This document shows positions 20,131 to 29,083 of a stretch of 64,000 nt of DNA, one piece after another. Every line of letters begins with the position of its first letter. Positions within the stretch are counted from its first letter, which is position 1. The position numbers and the translations under genes were made by a program. This DNA is from Pythium myriotylum (Eukaryota; Oomycota; Peronosporomycetes; Pythiales; Pythiaceae): positions 124,001 to 188,000 of the forward strand of contig JALJCQ010000029.1 in assembly GCA_023091665.1 (NCBI GenBank), written 5' to 3'. The notes under the pieces were generated by a model that saw only the letters and a program-made list of their open reading frames with translations, did no database searches and was not told where the DNA came from.

Positions 20131-20338
20131 GTACTGGTATCGATCAATAGTATCAATGATGAGTCTGGACACTAGTTAAGCATTAGTGAAGTATCGCTTG
20201 GTGCTTCTGGCATTGCAATCGTACTCCTTACAGCAATCATTCGTGTGTTTGTTTCCACAGTGTGTGCAAATTTTCATTTCGACATATTTGATTTTACTAT
20301 GAGCGCGCTCGATCTCTTGTGGCTTTCACTGCTCCTTA

Positions 20339-20899
20339 GAGCATCTCCACCAGTGTAGTGAAAAATCCGACAAATCTGAGTGCCAATTCTCTCGGCCAAA
20401 AGCCGAAGTTGGAGTGTTCCCGCACCAGCCCTGGGTTAAAATAGAATCGCCACGACTCAAGCATGTTTTGTCCAACTTTGCGCAAACACCCGTGTGCTTT
20501 TCTCAACGTCAATATTCGCAAAAGAAATGGATCACCAACGCGGAAATCAAGACCTGCTGGAAGAGCTTGAACGACTGAGAATTTCGTCCTCGAGCGCATC
20601 GTAGTTGTGACCCCGTGGTGCCTTCGCCTTCCCTGCTTTCTTGCACTCCGCCATCCTTCTCGTCCATGTCGCTCAAGAAAGAATGATAGAGCCTCTTCAC
20701 TTCGATCGACACTGCAATTTGGTGCGCATCCGCTTTTCCGAGCTCCACGACGTTCATTGTGCAACGCCAACGTCTCAGAGCCCCGTCCCAGCTCGGTGGA
20801 ATCTAGTGGGATTTCACCCGGCGGTGCATACTCTGAAAAGTCAAATTTCGACCAGATTTCACTTTTTTCTCAAATTTAACCCGGCTGGTGGAGTTGCTC
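20339..20899. mobile_element. PIF/Harbinger-like non-autonomous DNA transposon (MITE)
   Basis: The ends are inverted: the left reads GAGCATCTCCACCAG from 20339 and the right, reversed, reads GAGCAACTCCACCAG ending at 20899. TTA occurs directly outside both ends (20336-20338 and 20900-20902), the 3-bp TTA/TAA duplication typical of PIF/Harbinger. GAGCATCTCC is also the usual Harbinger end sequence. The 561-bp interior codes for no recognisable transposase, so it depends on an enzyme encoded elsewhere. Confidence 0.75.
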
Positions 20900-20902
20900 T
20901 TA

Positions 20903-21215
20903 GGTAGTTTAGCCAACCCGAATTTCTCTTGCATCCAAACGAGCAAATGTCTCCGCATCTCAGATCTTGATATTTCTGCCCCTTCTTCATATGCTACGTT
21001 TCCCATAGCAAAACCGTAGCTGTTATTAGCAGTCTCGTGAAACTCATTCAAAGACAAATACGTATTGTGAATTCTACTCAAAGTTTCATTCGAAATGCTT
21101 TCCGGAACCGTTCCAGAACGGCAAATTTGGCTGGAATTCACAATACTTTGAACGGCATCTTGAGTACCTCTAGACCCCTGAGAGTGAATGTAGGACCAGA
21201 GCGAGTGACGTACTA
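20903..21215. other. Spacer between two transposons
   Basis: About 310 bases. One minus-strand frame (MNSSQICRSGTVPES..., RRHLLVWMQEKFGLAKLPK) is open across it but ends inside the Harbinger-like insertion. I do not recognise the product; it may be a relic interrupted by that insertion. Confidence 0.35.
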
Positions 21216-21217
21216 TA

Positions 21218-21830
21218 CACAGTCAACCCCCGTACTCAGTGACACCGTGGGATTTATCAATCCTGGCAGTTTTGGGGAGTCGGGCAGGTTGTGGACTTGG
21301 AACCCGCAGAGAGATGTACTAATTTAAATTTATTCCATTTCCACATCCGAGTCTTCCTCACAGCAGAGCAGTCGATCGATGGAGCACTCAAAGGCCCGAT
21401 CACCGAGAATGCCCGCGTGCTTCCAGCAGTTCGAAATAAGCTCACTCGAAACGCCGTCCCAGACGCACATACACAACTGGATCGCCTCCCACTTCGAGAC
21501 CTGGAACGGCGTCAAGTCGCCCTGGAACTGCCAAGACTACCATCGGCTTCTACACAGCGAAGCCCCCTCCTTCACGCCCATGAATCATGCTTGGCGAAAA
21601 TTACGGCAAAATGACAGGGAATGCAGTTGCATTCCTCACTGATCCATGCATGCCTGATGTCGATCGTCGATGGCGTGGCGCTCACTCAACATGACGCAAG
21701 TGAGATGGGCCGTGATGGGGAACGAGATAATAACTTAACAGATTACTTGAATGAAGTGAGTCCAGTCCCACGATATAAATTCTGACAAGACATTGTCATT
21801 GAGTGGTGTCACTGAGTACGGGGTTGACTG
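21218..21830. mobile_element. pogo/Tc1-mariner-like non-autonomous element with transposase relic
   Basis: The left end 21220-21246 (CAGTCAACCCCCGTACTCAG...) and right end 21805-21830 are inverted copies of about 26 bp with one extra C. TA lies directly outside both ends (21216-21217, 21831-21832), the mariner-superfamily duplication. The interior minus strand at 21515-21330 reads TPFQVSKWEAIQLCMCVWDG then ISNCWKHAGILGD. This matches the C-terminal segment of pogo-type DDE transposases (W-x-x-V...TI-x-NCW-x-H-x-GIL). The rest of the transposase is deleted, so the 613-bp copy is non-autonomous. Confidence 0.75.
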
Positions 21831-21929
21831 TAGTACCCTCCCTCGTTCCTCACCGAACGACCTCCCTTGACGTCGTCATGCTCTTCTCCATTACTCTATT
21901 ACTATGCATTCATTTCACCAGTCGCTCTT

Positions 21930-23159
21930 TCATGGCAGCAATCCCTTGGATCCCTTGGCGACCGACGGAAGCACGATCTCGTCGCCTGCTGCTCGACGCA
22001 GTGCGAGCGAAAGGGAGTTGGCGAGAGCGAGACACGGTCGCTCGACGAGCTGGAACGACAGCGTCGAGGCGGCAAAGACCGAGCCCCAGAGCGCGACGAA
22101 CCAGTCGTACTCGGAGTCCTGGGCCCAGACCCAGGCGTTGAGCGAGAAGAAGCTGTGCAGCAAGTACATGGAGAAGCTGATCTGGCCTGCGTACCGAAGC
22201 ACAGACCACTCGAGCACCGACGCGAGGGAGCCCTGCAGCAGCATCTCGCAGAAGAGCACGATAGCGATGTTGGCGTGCACGAAATGGACGCCGGGCGTCT
22301 GCGGCACGGGGTTTGAGATGAGCCAACTGAACGCGAGTCCCTCGAACGTGAGGCTCACGAAGAGCACGAGGTTGGTGTACTCGACGGTTCGTAGCAGCAA
22401 GCGGGACTTCCACGTGAACTGGAAGCCCGTCGCGTGCATCCACGCGGTCGTGCGGTTGTAGCAAATGCCCGTGATGGAGCCCGTAACGAACGTGAGGAAA
22501 TGCGGTCGGAGCTGCTGGTACCACCACCGCTCGGTGACGATGCCAGCGTAGACGATGACCAACGACAGAGGCACGAGTGGCACCCACCAGTGCTTTCCCA
22601 GGCGTAGCATCGCGACCACGAAGAACGGGATGACGAAATAGTAAGCGATCTCGAGCGGCAGCGTCCAGAAGACGAACCAGCGATTGCCAGGTACGAACAA
22701 GAGCGTCTTCCAGAGCACGAACTCGCCTCCGCGCACGTCGTACATGAGCACCTGCTGGTCTCGGTCGAGCGTCGACACGTACACAGCAACGATCGCGAAG
22801 AGCGAATACACTCGCAGGAACCGGCGCACGGCGTACTCGGCCAACGCCAAGGCCCAGCGACGACGAGACGCCTGGCTCGCGAGCAGCCGACGAGCGGTGT
22901 GCTCGAAGCCGGACGTGAGCAAGAACGCGGAAAGCACGAAGAAGATGTCGACGGCCGCCGGTCCGGGGCTGATGCGAGACTGGCCAGTGTGGGAGATGAC
23001 GACCATGATGGCCGCGAGACCACGCAGTCCGTCGAGAAAGAGGATCTTCTTGGGCGTGAGAGGCACTGGAGCATGCTTCTTGTCGTCGGCAGGACGCACG
23101 TCGGCCTCGCTCGGCGCACGGAGAAACGGCTCGACGTCGTCGTTGGGTTTCATGGACAT
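21930..23159 (-). CDS. Membrane acyltransferase-3 family protein (cluster copy 3)
   Basis: A 409-residue protein with the shortest N-terminal region of the family here (38 residues before KKILFLDGLRG). R46-X10-H57 is present; FFVLSAFLLTSGFEH, RRFLRVYSLF (Ser for Pro), FWTLPLEIAYYF and WSVLRYAGQISFSMYLLH follow. A second ATG two codons in could also serve as start. The C-terminus ends shortly after the last helix (VLPSVAKGSKGLLP). It is closest to copy 4 upstream on the same strand (AYYFVIP / AYYCLIP and the PxNPVPQTPG loop). The right end of the pogo-like element lies 100 bases beyond its stop codon. Confidence 0.9.
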   Translation of the reverse strand: MSMKPNDDVEPFLRAPSEADVRPADDKKHAPVPLTPKKILFLDGLRGLAAIMVVISHTGQSRISPGPAAVDIFFVLSAFLLTSGFEHTARRLLASQASRRRWALALAEYAVRRFLRVYSLFAIVAVYVSTLDRDQQVLMYDVRGGEFVLWKTLLFVPGNRWFVFWTLPLEIAYYFVIPFFVVAMLRLGKHWWVPLVPLSLVIVYAGIVTERWWYQQLRPHFLTFVTGSITGICYNRTTAWMHATGFQFTWKSRLLLRTVEYTNLVLFVSLTFEGLAFSWLISNPVPQTPGVHFVHANIAIVLFCEMLLQGSLASVLEWSVLRYAGQISFSMYLLHSFFSLNAWVWAQDSEYDWFVALWGSVFAASTLSFQLVERPCLALANSLSLALRRAAGDEIVLPSVAKGSKGLLP

Positions 23160-23512
23160 GGAGGCGAGACTCTCGTCGTGAGGTGAGCGCCACGTTGGGC
23201 TTTCAAGAGTCTAAGAGAAGCTTGGTTCTCGCCAGGAAGGGATGAGGACGACGTGGCCGCGTTTTATGTGATTACTATCCAACGATGATAGCTGCATCGA
23301 GCACCATGTGGCGTGCGTGAGACGAGTGCTCGCGATACTCAGCTCAAGACAAACTTCGTGAGAGGATGCTTGCAGCCATCAACTCCAAGAGCTTGGTCAA
23401 TGCTTCGTCTACTACTACAGTCAAAAAAGTACAGTTCTGGAAACTCGAGGCCCTTTCCAGTCCTATCCACCGTCTTCAGACCTCCTCAACGTCTGGATAA
23501 CTAATAGTGTTG
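23160..23512. other. Intergenic between acyltransferase copies 3 and 4
   Basis: About 350 bases that should carry the promoter of copy 3. No other feature is seen. Confidence 0.5.
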
Positions 23513-24850
23513 TCATACGGCGTGGTCGACGTGCTTGGTCTGCGTGTGGATGGCTTTTTCTTGCGCCTGCCGTCTCTTGATGGCTGCGCCAATTTGGTTC
23601 GCAAGCTTGAAGCACGGCACTTCGACGATGTGGTAGGAGACAGTGCCGACTAGAAACACGAGGATCCACACGGAGAAGAACCAGTCGTACACTTGCTGCC
23701 GGAGGATCCAGTGGCTGTGGACGATGAAGCCGTGGAGCAAGTACACCGAGAAGCTGATCTTGCCCAGGTACCGCAGCAGCTCCCACTCGAGCACGAGTGC
23801 CAGCGCGCCAGGCCGCAGCATCTCACAGACCAGCACGATGGCCACGTTGCCGTGGACGAATGGGTCTCCCGGCGTCTGAGGCACGGGATTTGGTGCGACC
23901 CAGTGGAACAACAGCCCTTTGAACTGCACGCTCAGCAGCACGAGGAGATTCAGTATCTCCACAGCGCGCAGCAGTACTGTGTGGTACCAGCGGAACACGA
24001 ACCCTCTCGTTTGGATCCAGGCCTCGGCACGTGTGTACACGAAAGCAGCGAGAGATCCCGTGAGGAACGTTGGGAGGTGAGGGCCCAGTGGCTGACTGTA
24101 CATGCGGAACCACGTGCAGCCGGCGTACGTGATGAAGACGCTCAGTGGCACCATGGGCACCCACCAGTAACGACCGAGCTTGAGCACGCCCACGACGATC
24201 GGTGGGATCAGACAGTAGTATGCGATTTCCAGCGGTAGCGTCCAGAAAACGAAGTAGCGGTTGCTCATCTCGAACGTGAGCACTTTCAAGAGATCAAACT
24301 TCTCGGGCTCGAGCACGAAGAAAAGTTGCTTCTGGCTCTCTGGTGGCAGCAGGCTCAGTGCGATCGCTGTGAGTGCGAATAGCGGGTACACGCGCAGGAA
24401 CCTCCGTACGGCGTAGTCCAACAGCGTCCAGCCCCACTGTCGGATGTCGGCTTGCTGATCTAAAAGCGCGCGCGCCTTGGTCTCGAAGCCCATCGTGAGC
24501 AAAAAGGCCGAGAGCACGAAGAAGACGTCCACGGCTGCCTGGCCAAAGTCCACTTTCAGGAAGCCGCAGTGGTAGATGACCACGACCATGGCCGCGAGGC
24601 CTCGTAGCCCGTCGAGGAAGAGTACTTTGGCTGGCGGAGGCGTCTCTCGTGTGGGCTTGGCATCGTCTTCGCGACGGAGGAGAGGGATGTCGTCCTCGAT
24701 CGGCACGGACGCGACGGCAGGTGCGAGCTCTTGTGGAGCGACTGCGACGGTCATTGCGATTGCTGGGGGCTTTGTGAACTGCGAAGAAGGTGGAGAGAGC
24801 GAAGAAGTCTTCAGCACGGGTCCCACGAGCTTGAAGAGAGTAGAACCCAT
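23513..24850 (-). CDS. Membrane acyltransferase-3 family protein (cluster copy 4)
   Basis: 445 residues from the ATG at 24850 (context ACAATGG, favourable). An internal ATG at 24754 would give an N-terminus closer in length to the paralogues. From 24850 the key pair is R83-X10-H94 in FLDGLRGLAAMVVVIYH. FFVLSAFLLTMGFET, RRFLRVYPLF, FWTLPLEIAYYCLIP and the SFSVYLLHGFIVHSHW block follow. The predicted C-terminal tail is basic and soluble (IKRRQAQEKAIHTQTKHV). The gene is downstream of, and on the same strand as, esterase D. Function as for the family: membrane transfer of an acyl group to an unknown acceptor. Confidence 0.9.
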   Translation of the reverse strand: MGSTLFKLVGPVLKTSSLSPPSSQFTKPPAIAMTVAVAPQELAPAVASVPIEDDIPLLRREDDAKPTRETPPPAKVLFLDGLRGLAAMVVVIYHCGFLKVDFGQAAVDVFFVLSAFLLTMGFETKARALLDQQADIRQWGWTLLDYAVRRFLRVYPLFALTAIALSLLPPESQKQLFFVLEPEKFDLLKVLTFEMSNRYFVFWTLPLEIAYYCLIPPIVVGVLKLGRYWWVPMVPLSVFITYAGCTWFRMYSQPLGPHLPTFLTGSLAAFVYTRAEAWIQTRGFVFRWYHTVLLRAVEILNLLVLLSVQFKGLLFHWVAPNPVPQTPGDPFVHGNVAIVLVCEMLRPGALALVLEWELLRYLGKISFSVYLLHGFIVHSHWILRQQVYDWFFSVWILVFLVGTVSYHIVEVPCFKLANQIGAAIKRRQAQEKAIHTQTKHVDHAV

Positions 24851-25578
24851 TGTTGCCTTCAGAATCCATTCCGAGAAAAACCAGAACGTGGGACCACGCC
24901 GTGGGTCTTCAGTGTGTGTGGGTGGATGGTTGCCTTTCTCACTGCTGAGATGGTTTCCACGCTAAGTACGACTGAGATACGATTTGGTTGGACGAAGGCG
25001 GCATGGTTCGAGTGAGGCGACGATCGCAATGATCACTTAGCTTCATCGGTGTGCTGATACTGTGACTCGAGGAAGAAAGCGGATGGATGGATTCAGTTCC
25101 ACGTCATCTCAGTTCCAATGGTTCTTGGCTGGTTTCGCGACAACCTGATGGCTTTGATCGGTTGATGCGAGACGCCGAAGAAAGGAATAGAATGAGAAGG
25201 AAGCTGACAGCAGAGTATTTTCACCAAGCATCAGGATCGACACCAACTACCCGAAGGGTTCAAAGATTGTGGCCGAGAACTGGTCTCTCTCTCTCTCTCT
25301 ATTGTCCGCCTCGAGCTTTCCAGACCTCGTGAAGGTCCCACCCACATTCACGCAGGATCGGCTCGACTCATTCTAAAAATTTCAGATCAGTGGACAAGAC
25401 TCCCGAGCCCATCGCTTGCGTGTCTCGCCTCGACTACCATTATCCCTAGTACCGGTAAGAAACGCACATTTGCAGCTGTGGTAGGAGTTCTCGTGCATCG
25501 ATCCGGTGCCCAACCGCGCCGACAAGAAGTTTCTTTAGTAACCACACCAACAAATACACTAGCACGATACCGACTCGC
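24851..25578. other. Intergenic with a CT microsatellite
   Basis: About 730 bases between acyltransferase 4 and esterase D. It has a short (TC)n run near 25280-25300 and no recognisable coding sequence. Confidence 0.5.
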
Positions 25579-26372
25579 CTAGCCGAAAAAGTAGGTCCAC
25601 CAGCTCATTGGAGCGGCTGTTTCTTCCGGCGCTGCGAAGAACGGGAACTCCTTGGTGTCGAGTTGCTTCTGCAGCTCCGGGAACTTGGCCCGGATGGTCT
25701 CGACGAGATACTCTTCCATCACGTGGTTGCCCTGGCTGCTGAGGTGCAGGCCGTCCACGAGCAGGGCCTTCCACTCGGCCTCGGGCTTGGCGTTGAAGAG
25801 CGAGTAGAGATCCAGCACTTCGACGCCGGCCTCGTTGGCCACTTGGCAGCACGCGCGCGCGTATTCTCCTGCGGCGGCGTTCGTGCGGTCGTGGTGGCCT
25901 TCCTTGTCCTTGCGTCGGTCGTCGTCCACGGCCGGCGGCGTGATCAACAGCACTTTCGCCTGCGGGGCCTTGGCCTTGAAGAGCGCCACCATGGCGTGGA
26001 GGTTCTCCTTGTACTTTGGCAGCGGCACGTGCTGGCCGCTGGACGGGCCGTCGGGCAGCGCGGCGTCGTTGGCGCCGAGCCAGAGCGTGATGAGTTGAGG
26101 TCGCAGCGACGTGGAGAGATCGTTCGCGAGCGTGGCCACGACCAAGTCCATGAAGTTCCTGCGTGCGAAGCGGTCAATTAGAATTCGGATCGGGCTGTTT
26201 AATCGAGAACCAGCAGCTCGTACTGCGTGGTGTAGCCGGCCATGCCGCGCTGCGCGATGTCGGCCGAGCGGTTGTAGCGGTCCATGAGCAGGCAGATCCA
26301 GCCATCGAGCTTGTAGTTGGAGCCGAACTGCGTGATCGAGTCGCCCAGCAGCAGCAGCACGGGCCTCCCCAT
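25579..26372 (-). CDS. SGNH/GDSL esterase (cluster copy D, two exons)
   Basis: Exon 1 is 26372-26224 (149 bp), the intron 26223-26159 (GTACGAG...GCACGCAG, 65 bp, phase 2) and exon 2 26158-25579, giving 242 residues. Blocks: LLLLLGDSITQFG (S12), QRGMAGYTT, LWLGANDAALPDG and LLVDGLHLSSQGN. The splice reads TTQNFMDLVVATLAN. There is no signal peptide and no membrane helix. The protein ends in an aromatic tail (MSWWTYFFG). It is divergent from copy E with only 150 bases between the two starts, and the two are close in sequence (KDKEGHHDRTNAAAGEYARA / KDKDGRHDRTNAAAGEYARA), so they look like an inverted duplication. Confidence 0.87.
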
Positions 26373-26522
26373 CGTGGTCTCCGCTATTGCGTTCTTCGTT
26401 CTTCGTGAAAGAAGATCTGCTCATGAGATCCACCGCTTTGTACCGGTATTCTGGAAGGTATGCAATGTGAGACTTGCGCTTCAAGATATCAACGGAGACC
26501 GTGGACGAGAAGAGCCACTAGT
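26373..26522. promoter_or_regulatory. Shared divergent promoter region of esterases D and E
   Basis: All control sequence for both divergent esterase genes at their 5' side must lie within or very near these 150 bases. It includes a short direct repeat (GTTCTTCGTTCTTCGTGAAAG) near 26393. No defined initiator was identified with confidence. Confidence 0.4.
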
Positions 26523-27380
26523 ATGGGACGCCCTCTGCTGCTGCTGCTCGGGGACTCGATCACAGAGAAAGGCTCCCAGTGGCAGAACGATGGCTGGGTC
26601 TGTCTGCTGCTGAACCGCTACAACCGCTCGGCCGACATCGCGCAGCGAGGCCAGGGGGGCTACACGACCAAGTGGGGCGTCGCTCGGAATCTGTGTTAAC
26701 AGCGGAGACGTGGACTGATCGCTGTGTGGTTCTCTAGTCGCTTCATGACGACCGTGATGGACACGATCACGAACGACCTCGCGACGACGCTGCACCCGCA
26801 GCTCATCACGCTCTGGCTCGGCGCCAACGACGCCGCGCTGCCCGACGGCCCCGCCGGGCGCATCCACGTGCCTATTCCCAAGTACAAGGCGAATCTCCAC
26901 TCGATGGTGGCCACGTTCAAGAGCAAAGCCCCACAGGCCAAGATCGTGCTCATCACGCCGCCGACCGTGGACGACGACAAACGCAAGGACAAGGACGGTC
27001 GCCACGACCGCACGAACGCCGCCGCGGGAGAATACGCGCGCGCGTGCTGCCAAGTGGCCAACGAGGCCGGCGTGCAGGCGTTGGATCTTTACTCTCAACT
27101 GAACGCCATGCCAGTACACGAGTGGAAGGGGATGCTGATCGACGGATTGCATCTCAACAAGAAGGGCAACACGTTCATGGAGCAACAGCTAGTGGATCTG
27201 GTCAAGCGCGAGTTCCCAGACCTGCAGAGGCAACTGGATCAATGGGAATTCCCGGCGTTTGCCGACGAGGAGAGCGAGGACGATGGCGAATTGGTGATGA
27301 TGGAGGAAGTGGAGGATGGAGTGGAAGCTCCGTCGGCGTTGGATGCGGCAGTGGCGTGGCTGCGCTACTGGCTCGGGTGA
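26523..27380 (+). CDS. SGNH/GDSL esterase (cluster copy E, two exons)
   Basis: Exon 1 is 26523-26671 (149 bp), the intron 26672-26737 (GTGGGGC...TTCTCTAG, 66 bp, phase 2) and exon 2 26738-27380, giving 263 residues. The donor GTGGGG is weaker than in the sister genes, but position and phase are identical, and the join restores YTTNRFMTTVMDTIT. Blocks: LLLLLGDSITEKG (S12), QRGQGGYTT, LWLGANDAALPDG and LIDGLHLNKKGN. After the domain comes an acidic stretch (ADEESEDDGELVMMEEVEDG) and an aromatic end (AVAWLRYWLG). It is the only plus-strand esterase and is paired head-to-head with copy D. Confidence 0.86.
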
Positions 27381-27441
27381 TCCTGCTGCGTTGGTGTAGT
27401 TTGTACAAGGTGTTGATATTCACAATCCACAGCTACTCGAT

Positions 27442-28728
27442 TTACTCATTGAAGGGAACATACAAGAGCTCTTCACAGTTATCAAACTGGTTCTCGGTCT
27501 TGTCGGTCCAGTTGGCCAGTGGATCGATGCCCGAGAACTGCTTCCACTGCTCGAACGTGCGTTTCGTGCCGAGCGCGTACTTGTCCAGCTCCTCGTGGTC
27601 GAAATCGTTCGAGGACACGGGCAATCCCATGATATAGCGAGCGCGTCGGCGAGAGCGATAGAGAATTGGCCACTGGTTTTCCCAGTCCAGATCCCAGGTG
27701 CGTTTGCGGTCCTCGTTGTAGTGGTACACAATGTCCACGGACGGCACGTAAAAGTCGTAGCCGTGCGTCCACAAGCGAGCGGCGCGGTGGTACTCCTCGC
27801 CAAAGAAAAGGAACGGCAAGTGCGGATCGTTCCGCACTTCCTTGTACGGTTTGCACGCGCCAAAGTTAAGGCCGCCGGCGAACTGCGACATCAACCGAGG
27901 GCTGGTGTCCTTGGTCCTGGGGATCCAACGCACTGGACGGTACATGACCATACTGTCGAAGTCGGCGCTTTCGATGGCCGCGCGACACATGAGCCCCATG
28001 TAGTTGTCTCGGGAGTGGTCGCTGAGGAAGTATGTCTCCTTGGGGTACACTGTGATGATGGCGTTCTCGTTGCCTGTCTCCTCCCACTGCCCCACGATAT
28101 GTTCGTCCCAGTTGGGCACGAACACCAAGTGCGAGTCGATGCCGAGACAAAAGTCCTCGTCGGCGATCCGCTGCTCGGTCGTGTACCTCGCTGGGATCGG
28201 TCCCGTGGCGTTCTTCGCACTGATCTGAGACGACTCGATCTGCGTACGACGACAGGAAGCCTCGCCTACAAGCTTGCAGTAGGCCTCGACGCACGGCAGA
28301 TCGCCCGCCTGCTCGTCGATCTGGTCGTGGATGCTCACTCGGAGCAGCTCGGGGGACACGGCGTTCGTGAACATGGACTGCAGCGTCTCGCCACAGCGCT
28401 TCGAGTCCAGGAAATTGGCCAGCAGCACCATCGTCTTGCGTCCACGCATGCGAGTGAGCGGCGCGCCGGTCTGTACGGGGATCGGCACGACGACAGGCGT
28501 CGGAGTATCGTCTCTCGCGTCTTCCGAGTCGATCGTCTCCACTTCGGGAGCGATAACGGAGACCGTGGAGATCGTCTCGACAGTTGATGTCGATGACGAC
28601 AAAGCCGAGTCGCTTGGAGAGGATCGTTGCAAGCGCAGCACCTGTGCGAGCATGAGGCTGCCGTAGACGAGCGCGAGCACGACGAATGTGAGCGAGCGCA
28701 TGCGGTCGTCTCGGTGGGGTGACTTCAT
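27442..28728 (-). CDS. GlcNAc-transferase-like type II membrane protein
   Basis: Resembles the GlcNAc transferase family that includes the Skp1 hydroxyproline GlcNAc-transferase of Dictyostelium (GT60). From the ATG at 28728 it has 428 residues: a short basic cytosolic end, one membrane helix (LTFVVLALVYGSLMLAQVL), a Ser/Thr/Glu stem of about 80 residues, then the catalytic region. Family-type motifs are FLDSKRCGETLQSMF, DFCLGIDSHLVFVPNWDEHIV (the DSH metal/nucleotide site) and LPFLFFGEEYHRAARLWTHG. The membrane helix points to the Golgi and away from the cytosolic Skp1 enzyme. It sits between esterase E and acyltransferase copy 5, so it may build the sugar acceptor that cluster enzymes modify; that link is inference. 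Longer in-frame text upstream of 28728 lacks a convincing start. Confidence 0.72.
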   Translation of the reverse strand: MKSPHRDDRMRSLTFVVLALVYGSLMLAQVLRLQRSSPSDSALSSSTSTVETISTVSVIAPEVETIDSEDARDDTPTPVVVPIPVQTGAPLTRMRGRKTMVLLANFLDSKRCGETLQSMFTNAVSPELLRVSIHDQIDEQAGDLPCVEAYCKLVGEASCRRTQIESSQISAKNATGPIPARYTTEQRIADEDFCLGIDSHLVFVPNWDEHIVGQWEETGNENAIITVYPKETYFLSDHSRDNYMGLMCRAAIESADFDSMVMYRPVRWIPRTKDTSPRLMSQFAGGLNFGACKPYKEVRNDPHLPFLFFGEEYHRAARLWTHGYDFYVPSVDIVYHYNEDRKRTWDLDWENQWPILYRSRRRARYIMGLPVSSNDFDHEELDKYALGTKRTFEQWKQFSGIDPLANWTDKTENQFDNCEELLYVPFNE

Positions 28729-29083
28729 GGTGGTTAAGTGGTGGATCACAGTCAAGTTGATTGTCAACGAGATCAACTCGACCGCGACTTTCGAAATGAC
28801 ACGACGCGAGCAGGGCCACCACAAATCTCGCCCGACTCGGGCGAGTTCTGTGTTCTTCGGTTCGTGAACCCACAAATATGAACCCACGAGAGACGTATGA
28901 ATCTAGTCAAGTGATGCTCATCATCATCTGGATGTGCCACCCAAGGCCATTCAGGCCCTGGTCTCTCGTTGATTCCAGCATGGATCCAAGCAAGCGAAAG
29001 AGTGTTCGTGTACTTATAGGGGGCAAGGTATAACGACGTGTGTCTATATCGGTGTACAAATGGAGAGGGGTCAGGCCGTGGTC
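28729..29083. other. Intergenic, 355 bases
   Basis: Promoter side of the GlcNAc-transferase-like gene and 3' flank of acyltransferase copy 5. Nothing else recognised. Confidence 0.5.

Noticed and set aside
20803..21141. Possible transposase helix-turn-helix N-terminus (LLVWMQEKFGLAKLPK)
   Set aside because: Weak similarity only, and the frame runs into the Harbinger-like insertion; not enough for a call.
25270..25305. CT dinucleotide run as a regulatory element
   Set aside because: Short simple repeat far from any start codon.
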